From Rufibacter sediminis (GTDB taxonomy: Bacteria > Bacteroidota > Bacteroidia > Cytophagales > Hymenobacteraceae), in contig NZ_JACOAF010000058.1 of assembly GCF_014269285.1 (NCBI RefSeq), forward strand, positions 67,269 through 131,268: 64,000 nucleotides of DNA, read 5' to 3'. Below are positions 8,863 to 17,940 of this stretch, in pieces. A model generated the notes under the pieces. The model was given only the letters and a program-made list of their open reading frames with translations, was not told the DNA's origin and did no database searches. Numbering within the stretch: the first letter of the stretch is position 1; every line of letters starts with the position of its first letter. Both the position numbers and the translations under genes were made by a program.

Positions 8863-8892
8863 CCTGATTAATTCAAACCCACAAACGAAAAG

Positions 8893-10008
8893 ATGATAAA
8901 GTTTAGAACTGCCAAGTACCTTCCTTTCGTGCTGATTGCCGCTTCTGCGTTGAACAGCGCCTGCCAAAAGCAAAGCTCTACTGAAACAGAATCCTCTGAG
9001 GCCAAGAGCGAGACTACTGCTGCCGCCAAGGATACTTCCAAGTACCTGTCTCAGCCCCTGATCCCGGGAATGTATACCGCAGATCCGTCAGCGCACGTCT
9101 TCAACGGTAAAATCTACATCTATCCGTCGCATGACATTGATGCCGGTACCCCGGAGAATGACAACGGCGACCACTTTGACATGCGCGATTACCATGTCTT
9201 CTCCATGGATGATATCAACGGCAAGGTAACCGATCATGGCGTGGCCTTAGACGTGAAGGATGTGGCCTGGGCCAAGCGCCAGATGTGGGCTCCGGATGCG
9301 GCGTTCAAGAACGGCAAATACTACCTCTACTTCCCGGCCAAAGACAAGCAGGACATCTTCAGAATTGGCGTGGCTACCTCCACTTCCCCAACCGGTCCTT
9401 TCAAAGCAGAGGCGAAACCCATTGACGGTGCCTACAGCATTGACCCAGCCGTTTACACCGATACTGACGGTACCTCTTACATGTACTTCGGCGGAATCTG
9501 GGGCGGGCAGTTACAGCGCTGGGCTACCGGCAAGTATGATTCTACCGCCGCTCCTGAGCCAGCCAACGGAGTTGCTTTAGCGCCTAAAATGGCGAAGATG
9601 CGCGCCGACATGCTGGGCTTTGATGGTCCGGTGAAAGATGTGCAGATTCTGGACGAGAACGGCAAACCTTTCCCGGCCACGAACCACGACAAGCGTTTCT
9701 TTGAAGCGGCCTGGGTGCACAAATATAACGGCAAGTACTACTTCTCTTACTCCACTGGTGACACGCACAACATCGCCTACGCCATCGGAGATTCACCTGC
9801 CGGTCCGTTTACCTACAAAGGCGTGCTCCTGAACCCGGTAGAAGGCTGGACCAACCACCATTCCGTAGTGGAGTTCAAAGGCAAGTGGTACCTGTTCTAC
9901 CACGATGTGCAGAACTCAGGAAAAACCTTCCTGCGCAACGTGAAAGTAACTGAGCTGACCCACAATCCCGATGGTACCATCCAAACCATCACTGCGGTAA
10001 AAAGCTAA
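8893..10008 (+). CDS. GH43-family glycosidase lipoprotein
   Basis: A 371-residue protein with a lipoprotein signal (hydrophobic 9-20, Cys24 in 'LNSACQK') and a Ser/Thr/Glu-rich linker (25-50), then a five-bladed beta-propeller typical of GH43. Catalytic residues can be placed: base Asp64 in 'TADPSAHVFNGKIYIYPSHD', pKa modulator Asp184 in 'YSIDPAVYTD' and acid Glu271 in 'RFFEAAWVHKYNGKYY'. The family removes arabinofuranose or xylose, sometimes galactose, from plant polysaccharides. The lipid anchor suggests it works at the envelope. It is divergent from the GH2 gene; a terminator follows at 10036-10062. Confidence 0.88.
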   Translation: MIKFRTAKYLPFVLIAASALNSACQKQSSTETESSEAKSETTAAAKDTSKYLSQPLIPGMYTADPSAHVFNGKIYIYPSHDIDAGTPENDNGDHFDMRDYHVFSMDDINGKVTDHGVALDVKDVAWAKRQMWAPDAAFKNGKYYLYFPAKDKQDIFRIGVATSTSPTGPFKAEAKPIDGAYSIDPAVYTDTDGTSYMYFGGIWGGQLQRWATGKYDSTAAPEPANGVALAPKMAKMRADMLGFDGPVKDVQILDENGKPFPATNHDKRFFEAAWVHKYNGKYYFSYSTGDTHNIAYAIGDSPAGPFTYKGVLLNPVEGWTNHHSVVEFKGKWYLFYHDVQNSGKTFLRNVKVTELTHNPDGTIQTITAVKS

Positions 10009-10035
10009 GTGTAATCAATACCCATGAGTACCAAG

Positions 10036-10062
10036 GCCCCATCTTTCCTGGAAAGGTGGGGC
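10036..10062 (+). terminator. Terminator of the GH43 gene
   Basis: A hairpin (GCCCCATCTTTC / GAAAGGTGGGGC, one mismatch-like G-T pair, short loop) followed by TTTTC, 27 nt past the stop codon. Confidence 0.8.
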
Positions 10063-10083
10063 TTTTCTCTTTTCGCCTTCTTC

Positions 10084-10120
10084 CGTTTTGGAGCCCTTTT
10101 CCGGAAAACACGTCTAAAAT
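10084..10120. repeat. Dispersed palindromic element, copy 4
   Basis: A degenerate copy (CGTTTTGGAGCCCTTTTCC / GGAAAACACGTCTAAAAT) in the convergent gap between the GH43 gene and the PorP/SprF gene. Confidence 0.65.
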
Positions 10121-10259
10121 CCAAGTACCATTCCCAAGTGATTTACCTCCTGAACGGGCAGGGCAGAAAGCGAAAGACATACAATTGCATCTGATCATCC
10201 AACCTGAGAGGGGATGAACGATATCTCTTGCGGTGTTTGTGCAGTAGTAAGTAAACGTG

Positions 10260-10295
10260 CGTTTTAGAAGTGTTTTCTGAAAACAGCCTTACAAC
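10260..10295. repeat. Dispersed palindromic element, copy 5
   Basis: It reads CGTTTTAGAAGTGTTTTC, then GAAAACAGCCTTACAAC. It is the second copy in the same convergent gap and directly abuts the terminator at 10291. Confidence 0.65.
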
Positions 10296-10336
10296 AGAAG
10301 AGGCCCGTTTCTCAGGAAACGGGCCTCTTCTGTTGT
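10291..10336 (-). terminator. Terminator of the PorP/SprF gene
   Basis: A perfect 21-bp stem (arms 10291-10311 and 10316-10336) with a 4-nt loop, 17 nt past the minus-strand stop. No long T-run follows on the minus strand, so the stem alone must do the work or recruit a factor. Confidence 0.8.
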
Positions 10337-10353
10337 ACGCAACGTGGGGTATA

Positions 10354-11364
10354 TCAATGCATCCATCTGGGGCAAATCACTTTGCCTTTGTTGAAGAGTT
10401 TCAGGCCCAGCACTATTTCATGGGTGCCCGAGTTGGCGATGTTTAGCTCCGAGGTGTTGTAATCATAGGAGTAACTGGCATCCATGATGTGGCTGATGTT
10501 CACGCCGGCCATGAACGCGAAAGCATCTTTGTTCCGGTAAGAGACACCTGCCCACACCCGGTCGGCGTAGATGGCCCTGAGGTTGGCGTCAAGAGTGCTG
10601 GGGCTGGGTTGGTTGAATTTCACCAGCACAGACGGAATGAGGGTGACTTCACGGCCCACGTTGAATTTATAGCCCGCCGTGCCTATGAAATGCTTCTGCA
10701 ACACGTTGTTGGAGGATTCATCTTCTTCCCCCGGGTTCAGGTCCCGGTCACTCTTGATGAGCTGCGCCCCAGATAAGCCCACAAAGAAGGAGTTGGAGTA
10801 GATCCAGGTTCCCAGGCCCATGTCAAAGTAGTTCCGGTTCACATAATCACTGGAGATAGCGGGATCTGACGGATTGGTGAACGTGGCTTTGCTGGGGTTG
10901 AAACTGTTCCGCAGGATTCCGGCACTGGCACCCACCGACACCGTAATGCTTCTGGTGATGGGCAGGTGATACGCGTAGGTCAGGTTCACGTTGGTACGGC
11001 TCAGCGGCCCCGTCTCATCTTTGATGGCCTGTATTCCCACGCCGTGGTGCGGATACGCCCGTACAAAGCGGTTCTGGTTCACGGTACGCGTGCTGGTGAT
11101 GCCCTTGCCCACGTTACGCACACTGGAAACTTGCTTGTTCAGAGGCGTATGCACGCTGACATGATACGTTTTGGGAGCGCCTTCCAGCCCCACCCATTGC
11201 TGGCGGGTGCCTATCTTCACTTCGGTATAATCTTCTATTCCGGTAATGGCGGGGTTCAGCAGATAACTATTAATCATGTACTGGCTGTATTGCGGCCGCT
11301 GTTGTGCCCAGGCGGGAGCAGAAAAGAGCAGCAGAACCAGAAAAGTGCCTAAATATTTCTTCAT
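10354..11364 (-). CDS. PorP/SprF-family type IX secretion outer-membrane protein
   Basis: A 336-residue protein with a signal peptide (1-20, 'APAWAQ') and the family opening 'RPQYSQYMINSYLLNPAITGIEDYTEVKIGTRQQWVGLEGAPKT' pattern (positions 22-65), then repeated beta-strands of an outer-membrane barrel. PorP/SprF proteins hold or help display T9SS cargo at the cell surface and are very often coded next to large adhesins with a CHU_C sorting domain. Here the gene starts 4 nt past the stop of such an adhesin (11369-14011), so the two are surely co-transcribed. A terminator follows. Confidence 0.93.
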   Translation of the reverse strand: MKKYLGTFLVLLLFSAPAWAQQRPQYSQYMINSYLLNPAITGIEDYTEVKIGTRQQWVGLEGAPKTYHVSVHTPLNKQVSSVRNVGKGITSTRTVNQNRFVRAYPHHGVGIQAIKDETGPLSRTNVNLTYAYHLPITRSITVSVGASAGILRNSFNPSKATFTNPSDPAISSDYVNRNYFDMGLGTWIYSNSFFVGLSGAQLIKSDRDLNPGEEDESSNNVLQKHFIGTAGYKFNVGREVTLIPSVLVKFNQPSPSTLDANLRAIYADRVWAGVSYRNKDAFAFMAGVNISHIMDASYSYDYNTSELNIANSGTHEIVLGLKLFNKGKVICPRWMH

Positions 11365-11368
11365 CTGA

Positions 11369-14011
11369 CTATTTGATAATGGTTATACTGCCCGTGAAAG
11401 GTTTCTCATTTTTCTTTAGGCGGATGATGTAGTAGTAAGTGGCCAGCGGCAACGGACTGCCGTTGTGGGTTCCGTTCCAGGGTTGGCTGTACCCGTTCGA
11501 TTGGAATACCCGAGCCCCGTAGCGGTTGAAGATTTCCACCGTGGCTTCGGGATAGTTTTGGATGTTCTCAATCTCCCATACCTCGTTCGTGCCGTCGCCA
11601 TTCGGGCTGAAGGTGTTCACAACTCTGATGCGCGGAATAATGGTGATGGCGACTTCATCGGTGGCTTCACATCCAGCCCCGCTGGAAACCGTCACGGTAT
11701 AGGTGACCGTGGTGACATCGGCACTGCTACCTGCGGGCGTAGCCACCGGGTTAGCGATGTTCGGGTTGCTGAGGCCAGTGGTTGGGGTCCATTTGTAGGT
11801 GAGTCCGCCGGTCGCTTTCAACTGAATGGATTGTCCCTGGATGATGGTGGTGTCCCGGCCGGCATTCGCGGAGATTGGCGCAACCGCCACGCGTACTGCC
11901 GTTCTGCGTGGGCTCACGCATTCATTGGCACTCACTGCCTCCACATAAAACGTGACATCGTTGGTTAACGGTGGGGTCGAGAATGGAGAGCCGGAACCAA
12001 TCGGGCTTCCGCCGGTTGCTTCGGTGTACCAAACGTAGGTGAAGGTGGAGCCCGTGGCAGGCAGCACTTCCAGTACCGCTGAACTTCCCTGGCAGGTGCT
12101 CACATCGGCCGCTTTCACAATAGGGGCTTGCGGCAGTTCCTCAATGTTGATGAGAATGGCTTCCGCAGACGCTACAAAATCACAATTGGTGTTCCGGTAC
12201 TTGGCTACTCTTCTGAACCAGGTAGGCTGTGACACGAAAGCCGGCGTGAAGGAGGCACCATTTTTATTGTCGGTGCCTTGGGCAGCGGCCGCCGCTACGA
12301 AGCCGGTGGTGGCACTGGTGGTGCTGCTTTGCCACAAGTATTCAATGTCGCCGGAGAGCAGGTTACCGGTGAAAGTTGGGGCATCGCCGCGGCAAACCAG
12401 TTCTCGGTCTGCTTCAATCGTGTTCTCACTTGGTTGAATGGTGGGGAGCACCTCAATGATAATCTCGTTGCTCAGGTTAGGGGTATCGCAGCCTTCAAAG
12501 GTCACGGTGCGGCGGTACGCGGTAGTTTGCGTCAGAACCGGCGGAGAGTAGCTTTGCTGGGTATTATTGCCTTCAGCGGGGGAGAAATCAGTTTCGCCTA
12601 CGGCCCGTCTTTCCCAGAGGTAAACCGGCCGGTTGGTGCCCACCGTGGCATCGTTGCCAGTTAAGGCAGTGGGTTTGGTGTCAGCGCAAATGGTTTGGGC
12701 GGTACCAATGGTGTTCTGGATGTCCTGCTGGATGATGTTGATGGTAAAGGCACTACGTTCCAGACTCTCGCAGCCATTTTCCACCGCAGTGATATAATAT
12801 ACTGTTCTGCTGTTCACCGGTCCCGCAAAAAAGCTGGGCGCAGGTCCGCTGGTATTCAATGGCGTAGTGCTTGTCTCGGAGGCGTAGAAATTGTAAGCTT
12901 TGGAGAAATCATTCCGGCTGGGGGCAATCTCGTAAGTACCACCCACGCAGATAGAGGTCTGCTCTACCTGTAAGAACGGCTTGGCTGGACGGGGTGTAAA
13001 GTCAATGTTGATGAGGGTTGGTCCCTGCAAGACATCAGAGAATTCGCATTCGTTGGCGTATACCAAGGAAACTACATAAGATCCCGTTTTCGGAAACGTA
13101 AACCTCGGGTTCTCAGCGGTGGGGTCACTGATGGTGGCGCCAGTACCAGACACGATCTTCCATTCAATGGAACCCGGTCTGAGCGTGCCTAAGTTGTAGT
13201 CCAGTTTGCCATCCTGGCTTCCTATCAATTGGGAGCCATTAATGGTCAGCAGAGCTCCAGGGGTTAAATCCTCGCATTCACTGATGGTCTGGGGCGAAGC
13301 CTGTGGATAGACAATCACCACATTCTCCTCGTGTACATAGCGGCCATCAGACTCAGCGTCTGGATTTTCAGGATCAATGGCATCATCTGGCCCATCAGGA
13401 TTATTGGGGTCAAAGCAAGCTCCTTTGATGCGCAGTCTGATGGTGTATTGTCCCTTCAGGTTGAACTGGATGATGGGGTTTTCCGAGGTAGAATCGGTTC
13501 CTTCAATGAACTTAGCCACGGTGGTGGGCACTGCTTCATCGCTGGAATCTGTGATTTCCCAGGCATAGGTGACTCCGGTGGCGGGGGTAGATTCGTTCTT
13601 TAAGGTCACTTTCACCGGAATACCGCAGGTGTCAGCACTCTGGGGTTGCATGCGTTCGCGTTTATCCACGGTGAACTTCGCTTCCTCTTTGTTCACCGTC
13701 ATGGCCACGGCATCTGAGGTGTCAGCGGCGCAGGAAGGACCCCGTACAATCACGGTGTAACTTCCGGATTCCTCCAGCGGGAAGGTGGGTTGGTTGGCGT
13801 TCGGAATGTTGACCCCATCTTTCTGCCACTGGTAAAAGAAGCCGGTTCCGGAAGGAGTAGCGGTCAACGGAGTACCCGAGCAGACGGTGGTTTGAGGTGG
13901 GGGAGTGATGGCCGCTCCGCAGGCAGGCGGCGGGGTGGTTTGCCCAAGAAGAATAGAGGAGCTATAGAGATAAATAGCAAATATCAGCAAATAGCCTTTG
14001 AAAGAGTGCAT
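11369..14011 (-). CDS. T9SS-secreted adhesin with Ig/PKD-like domains and CHU_C sorting domain
   Basis: An 880-residue surface protein. It has a signal peptide (1-23), then a string of Ig-like and PKD-like modules with Cys pairs and repeated 'TVCSGTPL', 'SICVGGTYE', 'STCQGSSAVLE' openings, each about 85-100 residues. The last 85 residues form the gliding-motility C-terminal (CHU_C, type B sorting) domain: 'VVNTFSPNGDGTNEVWEIENI', then 'NRYGARVFQSNGY' and 'PLATYYYIIRLKK'. The protein therefore leaves by the type IX system and is probably kept on the surface with the co-transcribed PorP/SprF protein. The ligand is unknown. Confidence 0.92.
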   Translation of the reverse strand: MHSFKGYLLIFAIYLYSSSILLGQTTPPPACGAAITPPPQTTVCSGTPLTATPSGTGFFYQWQKDGVNIPNANQPTFPLEESGSYTVIVRGPSCAADTSDAVAMTVNKEEAKFTVDKRERMQPQSADTCGIPVKVTLKNESTPATGVTYAWEITDSSDEAVPTTVAKFIEGTDSTSENPIIQFNLKGQYTIRLRIKGACFDPNNPDGPDDAIDPENPDAESDGRYVHEENVVIVYPQASPQTISECEDLTPGALLTINGSQLIGSQDGKLDYNLGTLRPGSIEWKIVSGTGATISDPTAENPRFTFPKTGSYVVSLVYANECEFSDVLQGPTLINIDFTPRPAKPFLQVEQTSICVGGTYEIAPSRNDFSKAYNFYASETSTTPLNTSGPAPSFFAGPVNSRTVYYITAVENGCESLERSAFTINIIQQDIQNTIGTAQTICADTKPTALTGNDATVGTNRPVYLWERRAVGETDFSPAEGNNTQQSYSPPVLTQTTAYRRTVTFEGCDTPNLSNEIIIEVLPTIQPSENTIEADRELVCRGDAPTFTGNLLSGDIEYLWQSSTTSATTGFVAAAAAQGTDNKNGASFTPAFVSQPTWFRRVAKYRNTNCDFVASAEAILINIEELPQAPIVKAADVSTCQGSSAVLEVLPATGSTFTYVWYTEATGGSPIGSGSPFSTPPLTNDVTFYVEAVSANECVSPRRTAVRVAVAPISANAGRDTTIIQGQSIQLKATGGLTYKWTPTTGLSNPNIANPVATPAGSSADVTTVTYTVTVSSGAGCEATDEVAITIIPRIRVVNTFSPNGDGTNEVWEIENIQNYPEATVEIFNRYGARVFQSNGYSQPWNGTHNGSPLPLATYYYIIRLKKNEKPFTGSITIIK

Positions 14012-14770
14012 TCGGTTTTCTGGAAAAAGTTAGCAACATCAACACAGGAATTCATCAGGAAGAAGGAAACTTTACAGAACTATTGCGTCTGCCTATCCAG
14101 AAACAGGTTGCACCCGACTAAGTTGATCTAGATGTAGGAGTGTAGTAATAGTTATATCAAATCGTCTTTCCTCTTAAGTGGATGAACCTCTTGTTATTAA
14201 TCGTAAAAAAGCAGAATTTATTATACAGCAATATTGAAATAGTAATCAAAGTAAAAGAAACGTAAAAGACTCCTGTTCTGGATTTATAAATTACCAAGCA
14301 CCAGAAGAATCTTACCCATAAGATAGAAAATCTAACTGGAAAAACAGTGATGAAGCCGGTAGTAGTTGGCTCCAGTTCTTGTTCTCACGACAGCTTCCTA
14401 CTGCTGGAAAAGAAAAGGCTTTTCTCCCTCTTTCATGCGTACTCTTTCTCTGATCTTTTGTTGTACCTGCTTGTGCTAAAACTATGATAAAAATCTGAGG
14501 TATTTATCCTTTAAGCTTAAAAAAGCCATTAAAAATCGTGATTTAATTCAATTAATAGGTTGTGATTGACGGAATGGCATCTCCTCAGATATGTTTGTTG
14601 GTAGGTAAGATACGTGAAAGAAGAGAATTCTAAAAGAGAGAAGAGGAGTATAGAAAGCAGAAAGAGCTTGTCATGAACTAGTTCGCTTAAGTTGCCTGTG
14701 TAACGTAAGCCGCATATAGTGGAAGATTTTTGCTTGTTGAAAGCGGGTAGAGCATGCAAAGCTAACTTTG

Positions 14771-14805
14771 ATTTGAGGCCGTTTTCTGAAAAAAGGCCCT
14801 AAAAC
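14771..14805. repeat. Dispersed palindromic element, copy 6
   Basis: ATTTGAGGCCGTTTTCTG / AAAAAAGGCCCTAAAAC, joined directly to the terminator at 14806, downstream of the phosphohexomutase gene. Confidence 0.65.
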
Positions 14806-14843
14806 AGAACGCCCTTCCGGCTACCTAGCCGGAAGGGCGTTCT
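14806..14843 (-). terminator. Terminator of the phosphohexomutase gene
   Basis: A perfect 17-18 bp stem (arms 14806-14823 and 14826-14843) with a minimal loop, 18 nt past the minus-strand stop. Confidence 0.8.
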
Positions 14844-14861
14844 ATTAAACACCTGATGATG

Positions 14862-16610
14862 TTATTTCAGGTTAAGGTCGGTGATGATGTGTTGGATCTT
14901 TTCATTCAGCTTCTGGCCTACCTGGTCAAATTCATCGGCGGAAGCCAATGGTTCGCGTACACTGAAATAGAACTTGATCTTGGGCTCGGTGCCGGATGGT
15001 CTGGCCGATACCTTGGTGCCATCTTCGGTGAGGAACTGGAGCACGTTGGAGCTTTCCAGGCCGGTGGCGCTTTCCTCGCCGGAGCGCAGGTTTCTGCGGA
15101 AGCCGGTTTTGTAGTCAATCAGCTCTACCACCTCAGAACCCGCTATGGTTTTAGGCGGATTCTCGCGCAGTTCCTGCATCATCTCCTGGATTTCCTGCGC
15201 CCCGCGGTGACCTTTCTTCGTTAGGGAAATCAAGTCTTCCTTGTAGAACCCAAATTCCTGGTACATCTGGATCATGAGCTCATACAGGCTCTTGCCCTGA
15301 TCTTTGGCGGCCGCGGCCATCTCCGCGATCATGGCGCAGGAAGATACCGCGTCCTTGTCGCGCACGAAATCACCCACCAGGAAGCCGTAGCTTTCCTCGC
15401 CGCCGCAGATGTACTGAGCCTGGCCTTCTTTCTCGCGCATGATGGTGGCGATGTACTTGAAACCGGTCAAGGTCTCGTAGCAGTCCACCCCGAAGCCTTC
15501 GGCCACGCGGTTGATTAGGTCGGTAGTTACAATGGTGTTCACCACGTACTCTTTGCCGGTAAGTTTGCCTGCTTTTTTCCAGGCTTGCAGAATGTAATAG
15601 GTAAGCAGGGCGGCCGTCTGGTTTCCGTTGAGGAGCACAAACTGGCCTTTCAGGTCACGTACGGCAATGCCCACGCGGTCAGCATCGGGGTCGGTGGCTA
15701 GCACCAACTCAGCGTTCAGCTCCTCGGCTTTCTGCATGGCCAGGTTCATGGCGTCTTTTTCCTCAGGGTTCGGGTACACCACGGTGGGGAAGTTGCCGTC
15801 CGGCGTGGCCTGCGCCTCCAGCACGTGCACATTCGTGAACCCGAAACGCTCCAGCGCGCGCGGCACCAGCGTAATACCCGTTCCGTGGATAGGCGTGAAG
15901 ACGATGCTCAAATCCTTCTGCCGCTTGATCATCTCCGGATCTACAGAAAGCGTGGCCACTTTGTCCAGATAGGCTTGATCTAACTCGTCCAGAATGAATT
16001 CTACGTTGGCCTCGTTGCGTTCAAACTTCACCTGATCCAGCGAAGTGATTTTGTTTACCTCGGCAATGATGTTTTTATCGTGCGGAGCGGTTACCTGACC
16101 ACCATCGTTCCAATACGCTTTGTAGCCGTTGTATTCCTTGGGGTTGTGCGAAGCTGTTAACACCACGCCGCTCTGGCAACCCAGGTGCCGGATGGCGAAG
16201 GACAACTCAGGCGTAGGCCGAAGCTCGCTAAAGAAATACACCTTGATGCCGTTGGCGCTGAACACATCGGCCACCACGTTGGCGAAATATGGGCTGTTAT
16301 TGCGGCTGTCGTGCGCGATGGCCACGCTGATGGACTGGCCCGGGAATGATTTTAATAGGTAGTTGCTCAGGCCCTGCGTAGCCATGCCCACGGTGTAGCG
16401 GTTCATGCGATTGCTGCCCACGCCCATGATGCCGCGCAAGCCGCCGGTCCCAAACTCCAGGTCTTTGTAGAAGGAATCGGTGAGGGTGTCGGCATCCTGG
16501 CTGTCAATGAGGCGTTGCAGTTCGGTCTTGGTGTCCTGGTCATAGGCACCTTCTAACCAGGTGTTTACCTTGGTCAATACGGCTGGCTCCAGCGATAGAT
16601 TGTTATTCAT
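14862..16610 (-). CDS. Phosphoglucomutase/phosphomannomutase
   Basis: A 582-residue alpha-D-phosphohexomutase that interconverts glucose-1-P and glucose-6-P (or the mannose pair). Motifs in order: phosphoserine loop 'LTASHNPKEYNGYK' with Ser154; metal loop 'ATDPDADRVG' with Asp307, Asp309 and Asp311; sugar-binding 'GGEESYGFLVGDFVRDKD'; and phosphate loop 'RPSGTEPKIKFYF' near the C-terminus. The length and the 'GTGGLRGIMGVG' N-terminus match the longer PgcA-like bacterial group. It supplies precursors for glycogen, sugar nucleotides or cell wall. The ATG at 16610 is well placed. HPPD lies upstream on the same strand with a 72-nt gap that holds a palindromic element. Confidence 0.93.
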   Translation of the reverse strand: MNNNLSLEPAVLTKVNTWLEGAYDQDTKTELQRLIDSQDADTLTDSFYKDLEFGTGGLRGIMGVGSNRMNRYTVGMATQGLSNYLLKSFPGQSISVAIAHDSRNNSPYFANVVADVFSANGIKVYFFSELRPTPELSFAIRHLGCQSGVVLTASHNPKEYNGYKAYWNDGGQVTAPHDKNIIAEVNKITSLDQVKFERNEANVEFILDELDQAYLDKVATLSVDPEMIKRQKDLSIVFTPIHGTGITLVPRALERFGFTNVHVLEAQATPDGNFPTVVYPNPEEKDAMNLAMQKAEELNAELVLATDPDADRVGIAVRDLKGQFVLLNGNQTAALLTYYILQAWKKAGKLTGKEYVVNTIVTTDLINRVAEGFGVDCYETLTGFKYIATIMREKEGQAQYICGGEESYGFLVGDFVRDKDAVSSCAMIAEMAAAAKDQGKSLYELMIQMYQEFGFYKEDLISLTKKGHRGAQEIQEMMQELRENPPKTIAGSEVVELIDYKTGFRRNLRSGEESATGLESSNVLQFLTEDGTKVSARPSGTEPKIKFYFSVREPLASADEFDQVGQKLNEKIQHIITDLNLK

Positions 16611-16633
16611 AGTTCTGTAGTAAAAGGCGAAAG

Positions 16634-16671
16634 CGTTTTAGGGCAGATTTATGGAAATCAGTCCCAAAACG
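16634..16671. repeat. Dispersed palindromic element, copy 7
   Basis: CGTTTTAGGGCAGATTTA / TGGAAATCAGTCCCAAAACG, filling most of the gap between the HPPD stop codon and the mutase start codon. Confidence 0.7.
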
Positions 16672-16682
16672 GCTTTCCAGGT

Positions 16683-17783
16683 TTATAGGTTACCCCGTAG
16701 GGCTTGTTCACGTTCAATTGATTCAAACAGCGCCTTAAAATTTCCTTTACCGAAGGATTTGGCTCCTTTCCGCTGGATGATCTCATAGAAAACTGTAGGC
16801 CGGTCTTCTACGGGTTTGGTGAAAATCTGCAGCAGATACCCTTCGTTGTCGCGGTCCACCAGAATGTTGAGGTCCTGCAGCGGTTTCAGGTCTTCGTCTA
16901 TGTGGCCTACGCGCTCCAGCAGGTCGGCGTAATAGGAGCTGGGCACGCTCAGGAATTCCACTCCGCGCCGGCGCAGTTCGCCCACGGTCGTCACTATATC
17001 ATCCGTGGCGATGGCGATGTGCTGCACGCCGGGGCTGTGGTAATAGTCCAGGTACTCTTCAATCTGCGATTTCTTCTTGCCCTCGGCGGGTTCGTTGATC
17101 GGGAATTTCACGTACCCGTTGCCGTTGCTCATTACCTTGCTCATAAGCGCCGAGTACTCCGTGGAGATGTCTTCGTCGTCAAAGGTCAGCAGCAACTGGA
17201 AGCCCATCACCTTGGCGTAGAAATCTACCCAGGTGTTCATCTCGCCCCAACCCACGTTGCCCACGCAATGGTCTACGTGCTTCAGGCCCACGGGGGCTAC
17301 CGGCACCGGGCTTTTACGCGGCTGGAAACCGGGCATGAACGCCCCGGTGTAGTTCTTGCGCTCCACAAAGGTGTGGATGGTCTCGCCGTAGGTATAAATG
17401 GAAGCGATTTTCACCTCACCATATTCATCGGTCAGGGTTTGGGGTTCGCTCGCCGGTTTGGCTCCGCGGCTAACGGTTTCTTCAAAGGATTTATAGGCGT
17501 CGTCTACCCACAGGGCCATCACTTTCACGCCATCGCCGTGCAGCCGCACGTGTTCTGAAATAGCCGAATCTGGCAGGAGGGAGGTGGTGAGCACAAACCG
17601 GATCTTACCCTGTTGCAGTACATAGGAGGCGCGGTCACGCACCCCGGTCTCGGGTCCGGCGTAGGCCACCAACTCAAACCCGAACGCACTTTGGTAGTAG
17701 TAGGCGCTCTGTTTGGCATTGCCCACGTAGAACTCGATGTAATCTGTACCGTTGAGGGGTAGAAAATCTATTGACTCAGCCAT
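16683..17783 (-). CDS. hppD: 4-hydroxyphenylpyruvate dioxygenase
   Basis: A 366-residue non-haem Fe(II) dioxygenase of tyrosine breakdown: 4-hydroxyphenylpyruvate plus O2 gives homogentisate and CO2. Two vicinal-oxygen-chelate domains are visible (about 12-140 and 165-340). The metal triad is His172 in 'VDHCVGNV', His255 in 'GVQHIAIAT' and Glu334 in 'FYEIIQRKG'; the C-terminal 'GYLLQIFTKP' and 'GKGNFKALFESIE' blocks are diagnostic. No homogentisate dioxygenase or other pathway gene is in the window, so it is an isolated member here. Confidence 0.96.
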   Translation of the reverse strand: MAESIDFLPLNGTDYIEFYVGNAKQSAYYYQSAFGFELVAYAGPETGVRDRASYVLQQGKIRFVLTTSLLPDSAISEHVRLHGDGVKVMALWVDDAYKSFEETVSRGAKPASEPQTLTDEYGEVKIASIYTYGETIHTFVERKNYTGAFMPGFQPRKSPVPVAPVGLKHVDHCVGNVGWGEMNTWVDFYAKVMGFQLLLTFDDEDISTEYSALMSKVMSNGNGYVKFPINEPAEGKKKSQIEEYLDYYHSPGVQHIAIATDDIVTTVGELRRRGVEFLSVPSSYYADLLERVGHIDEDLKPLQDLNILVDRDNEGYLLQIFTKPVEDRPTVFYEIIQRKGAKSFGKGNFKALFESIEREQALRGNL

Positions 17784-17893
17784 AGAAGAGGTTTTGAAGT
17801 AAAACTCTGGTGGAAATGACAGTTTTTTGTAAAAATAGAATAATTGCCGAGGAAAGAAAATAGGTTTTTAGCACAGGGATTTGGCCCGTCTAC

Positions 17894-17924
17894 TTGGAAA
17901 TAGCCGCAGATGTTATAAAATTTG
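17894..17924 (+). promoter_or_regulatory. Candidate promoter of the 131-aa gene
   Basis: TTG at 17894-17896, 19-bp spacer, then TAAAATTTG at 17916-17924. It resembles the Bacteroidota -33/-7 pair but has one extra base within the -7 box. It ends 16 bp before the start codon. Confidence 0.35.
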
Positions 17925-17940
17925 TAAAAAATAAGAACGC

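Larger units (their letters stand above)
8458..8892. other. Divergent intergenic region between GH2 and GH43
   Basis: This 435-bp region must hold the promoters of both glycoside hydrolase genes. It contains one palindromic element copy (8576-8613) and a weak promoter candidate at 8831-8862 for the plus-strand gene. No small ORF or RNA structure was recognised in the rest. Confidence 0.6.
14012..14861. other. AT-rich intergenic region
   Basis: An 850-bp gap between two minus-strand genes. From about 14100 to 14760 the sequence is clearly more AT-rich than the flanking genes and no convincing coding frame is present. It should hold the promoter of the adhesin gene near its left end. The right end carries a palindromic element (14771-14805) and the terminator of the mutase gene. 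Nothing else was recognised. Confidence 0.6.

Noticed and set aside
14529-14759. 76-aa minus-strand frame in the AT-rich gap
   Set aside because: Hydrophobic by AT-rich composition, with no start signal or family resemblance.
16902-17558. Plus-strand 218-aa frame inside hppD
   Set aside because: Antisense shadow, His/Val/Gly-rich composition, while the opposite strand encodes an unmistakable HPPD.
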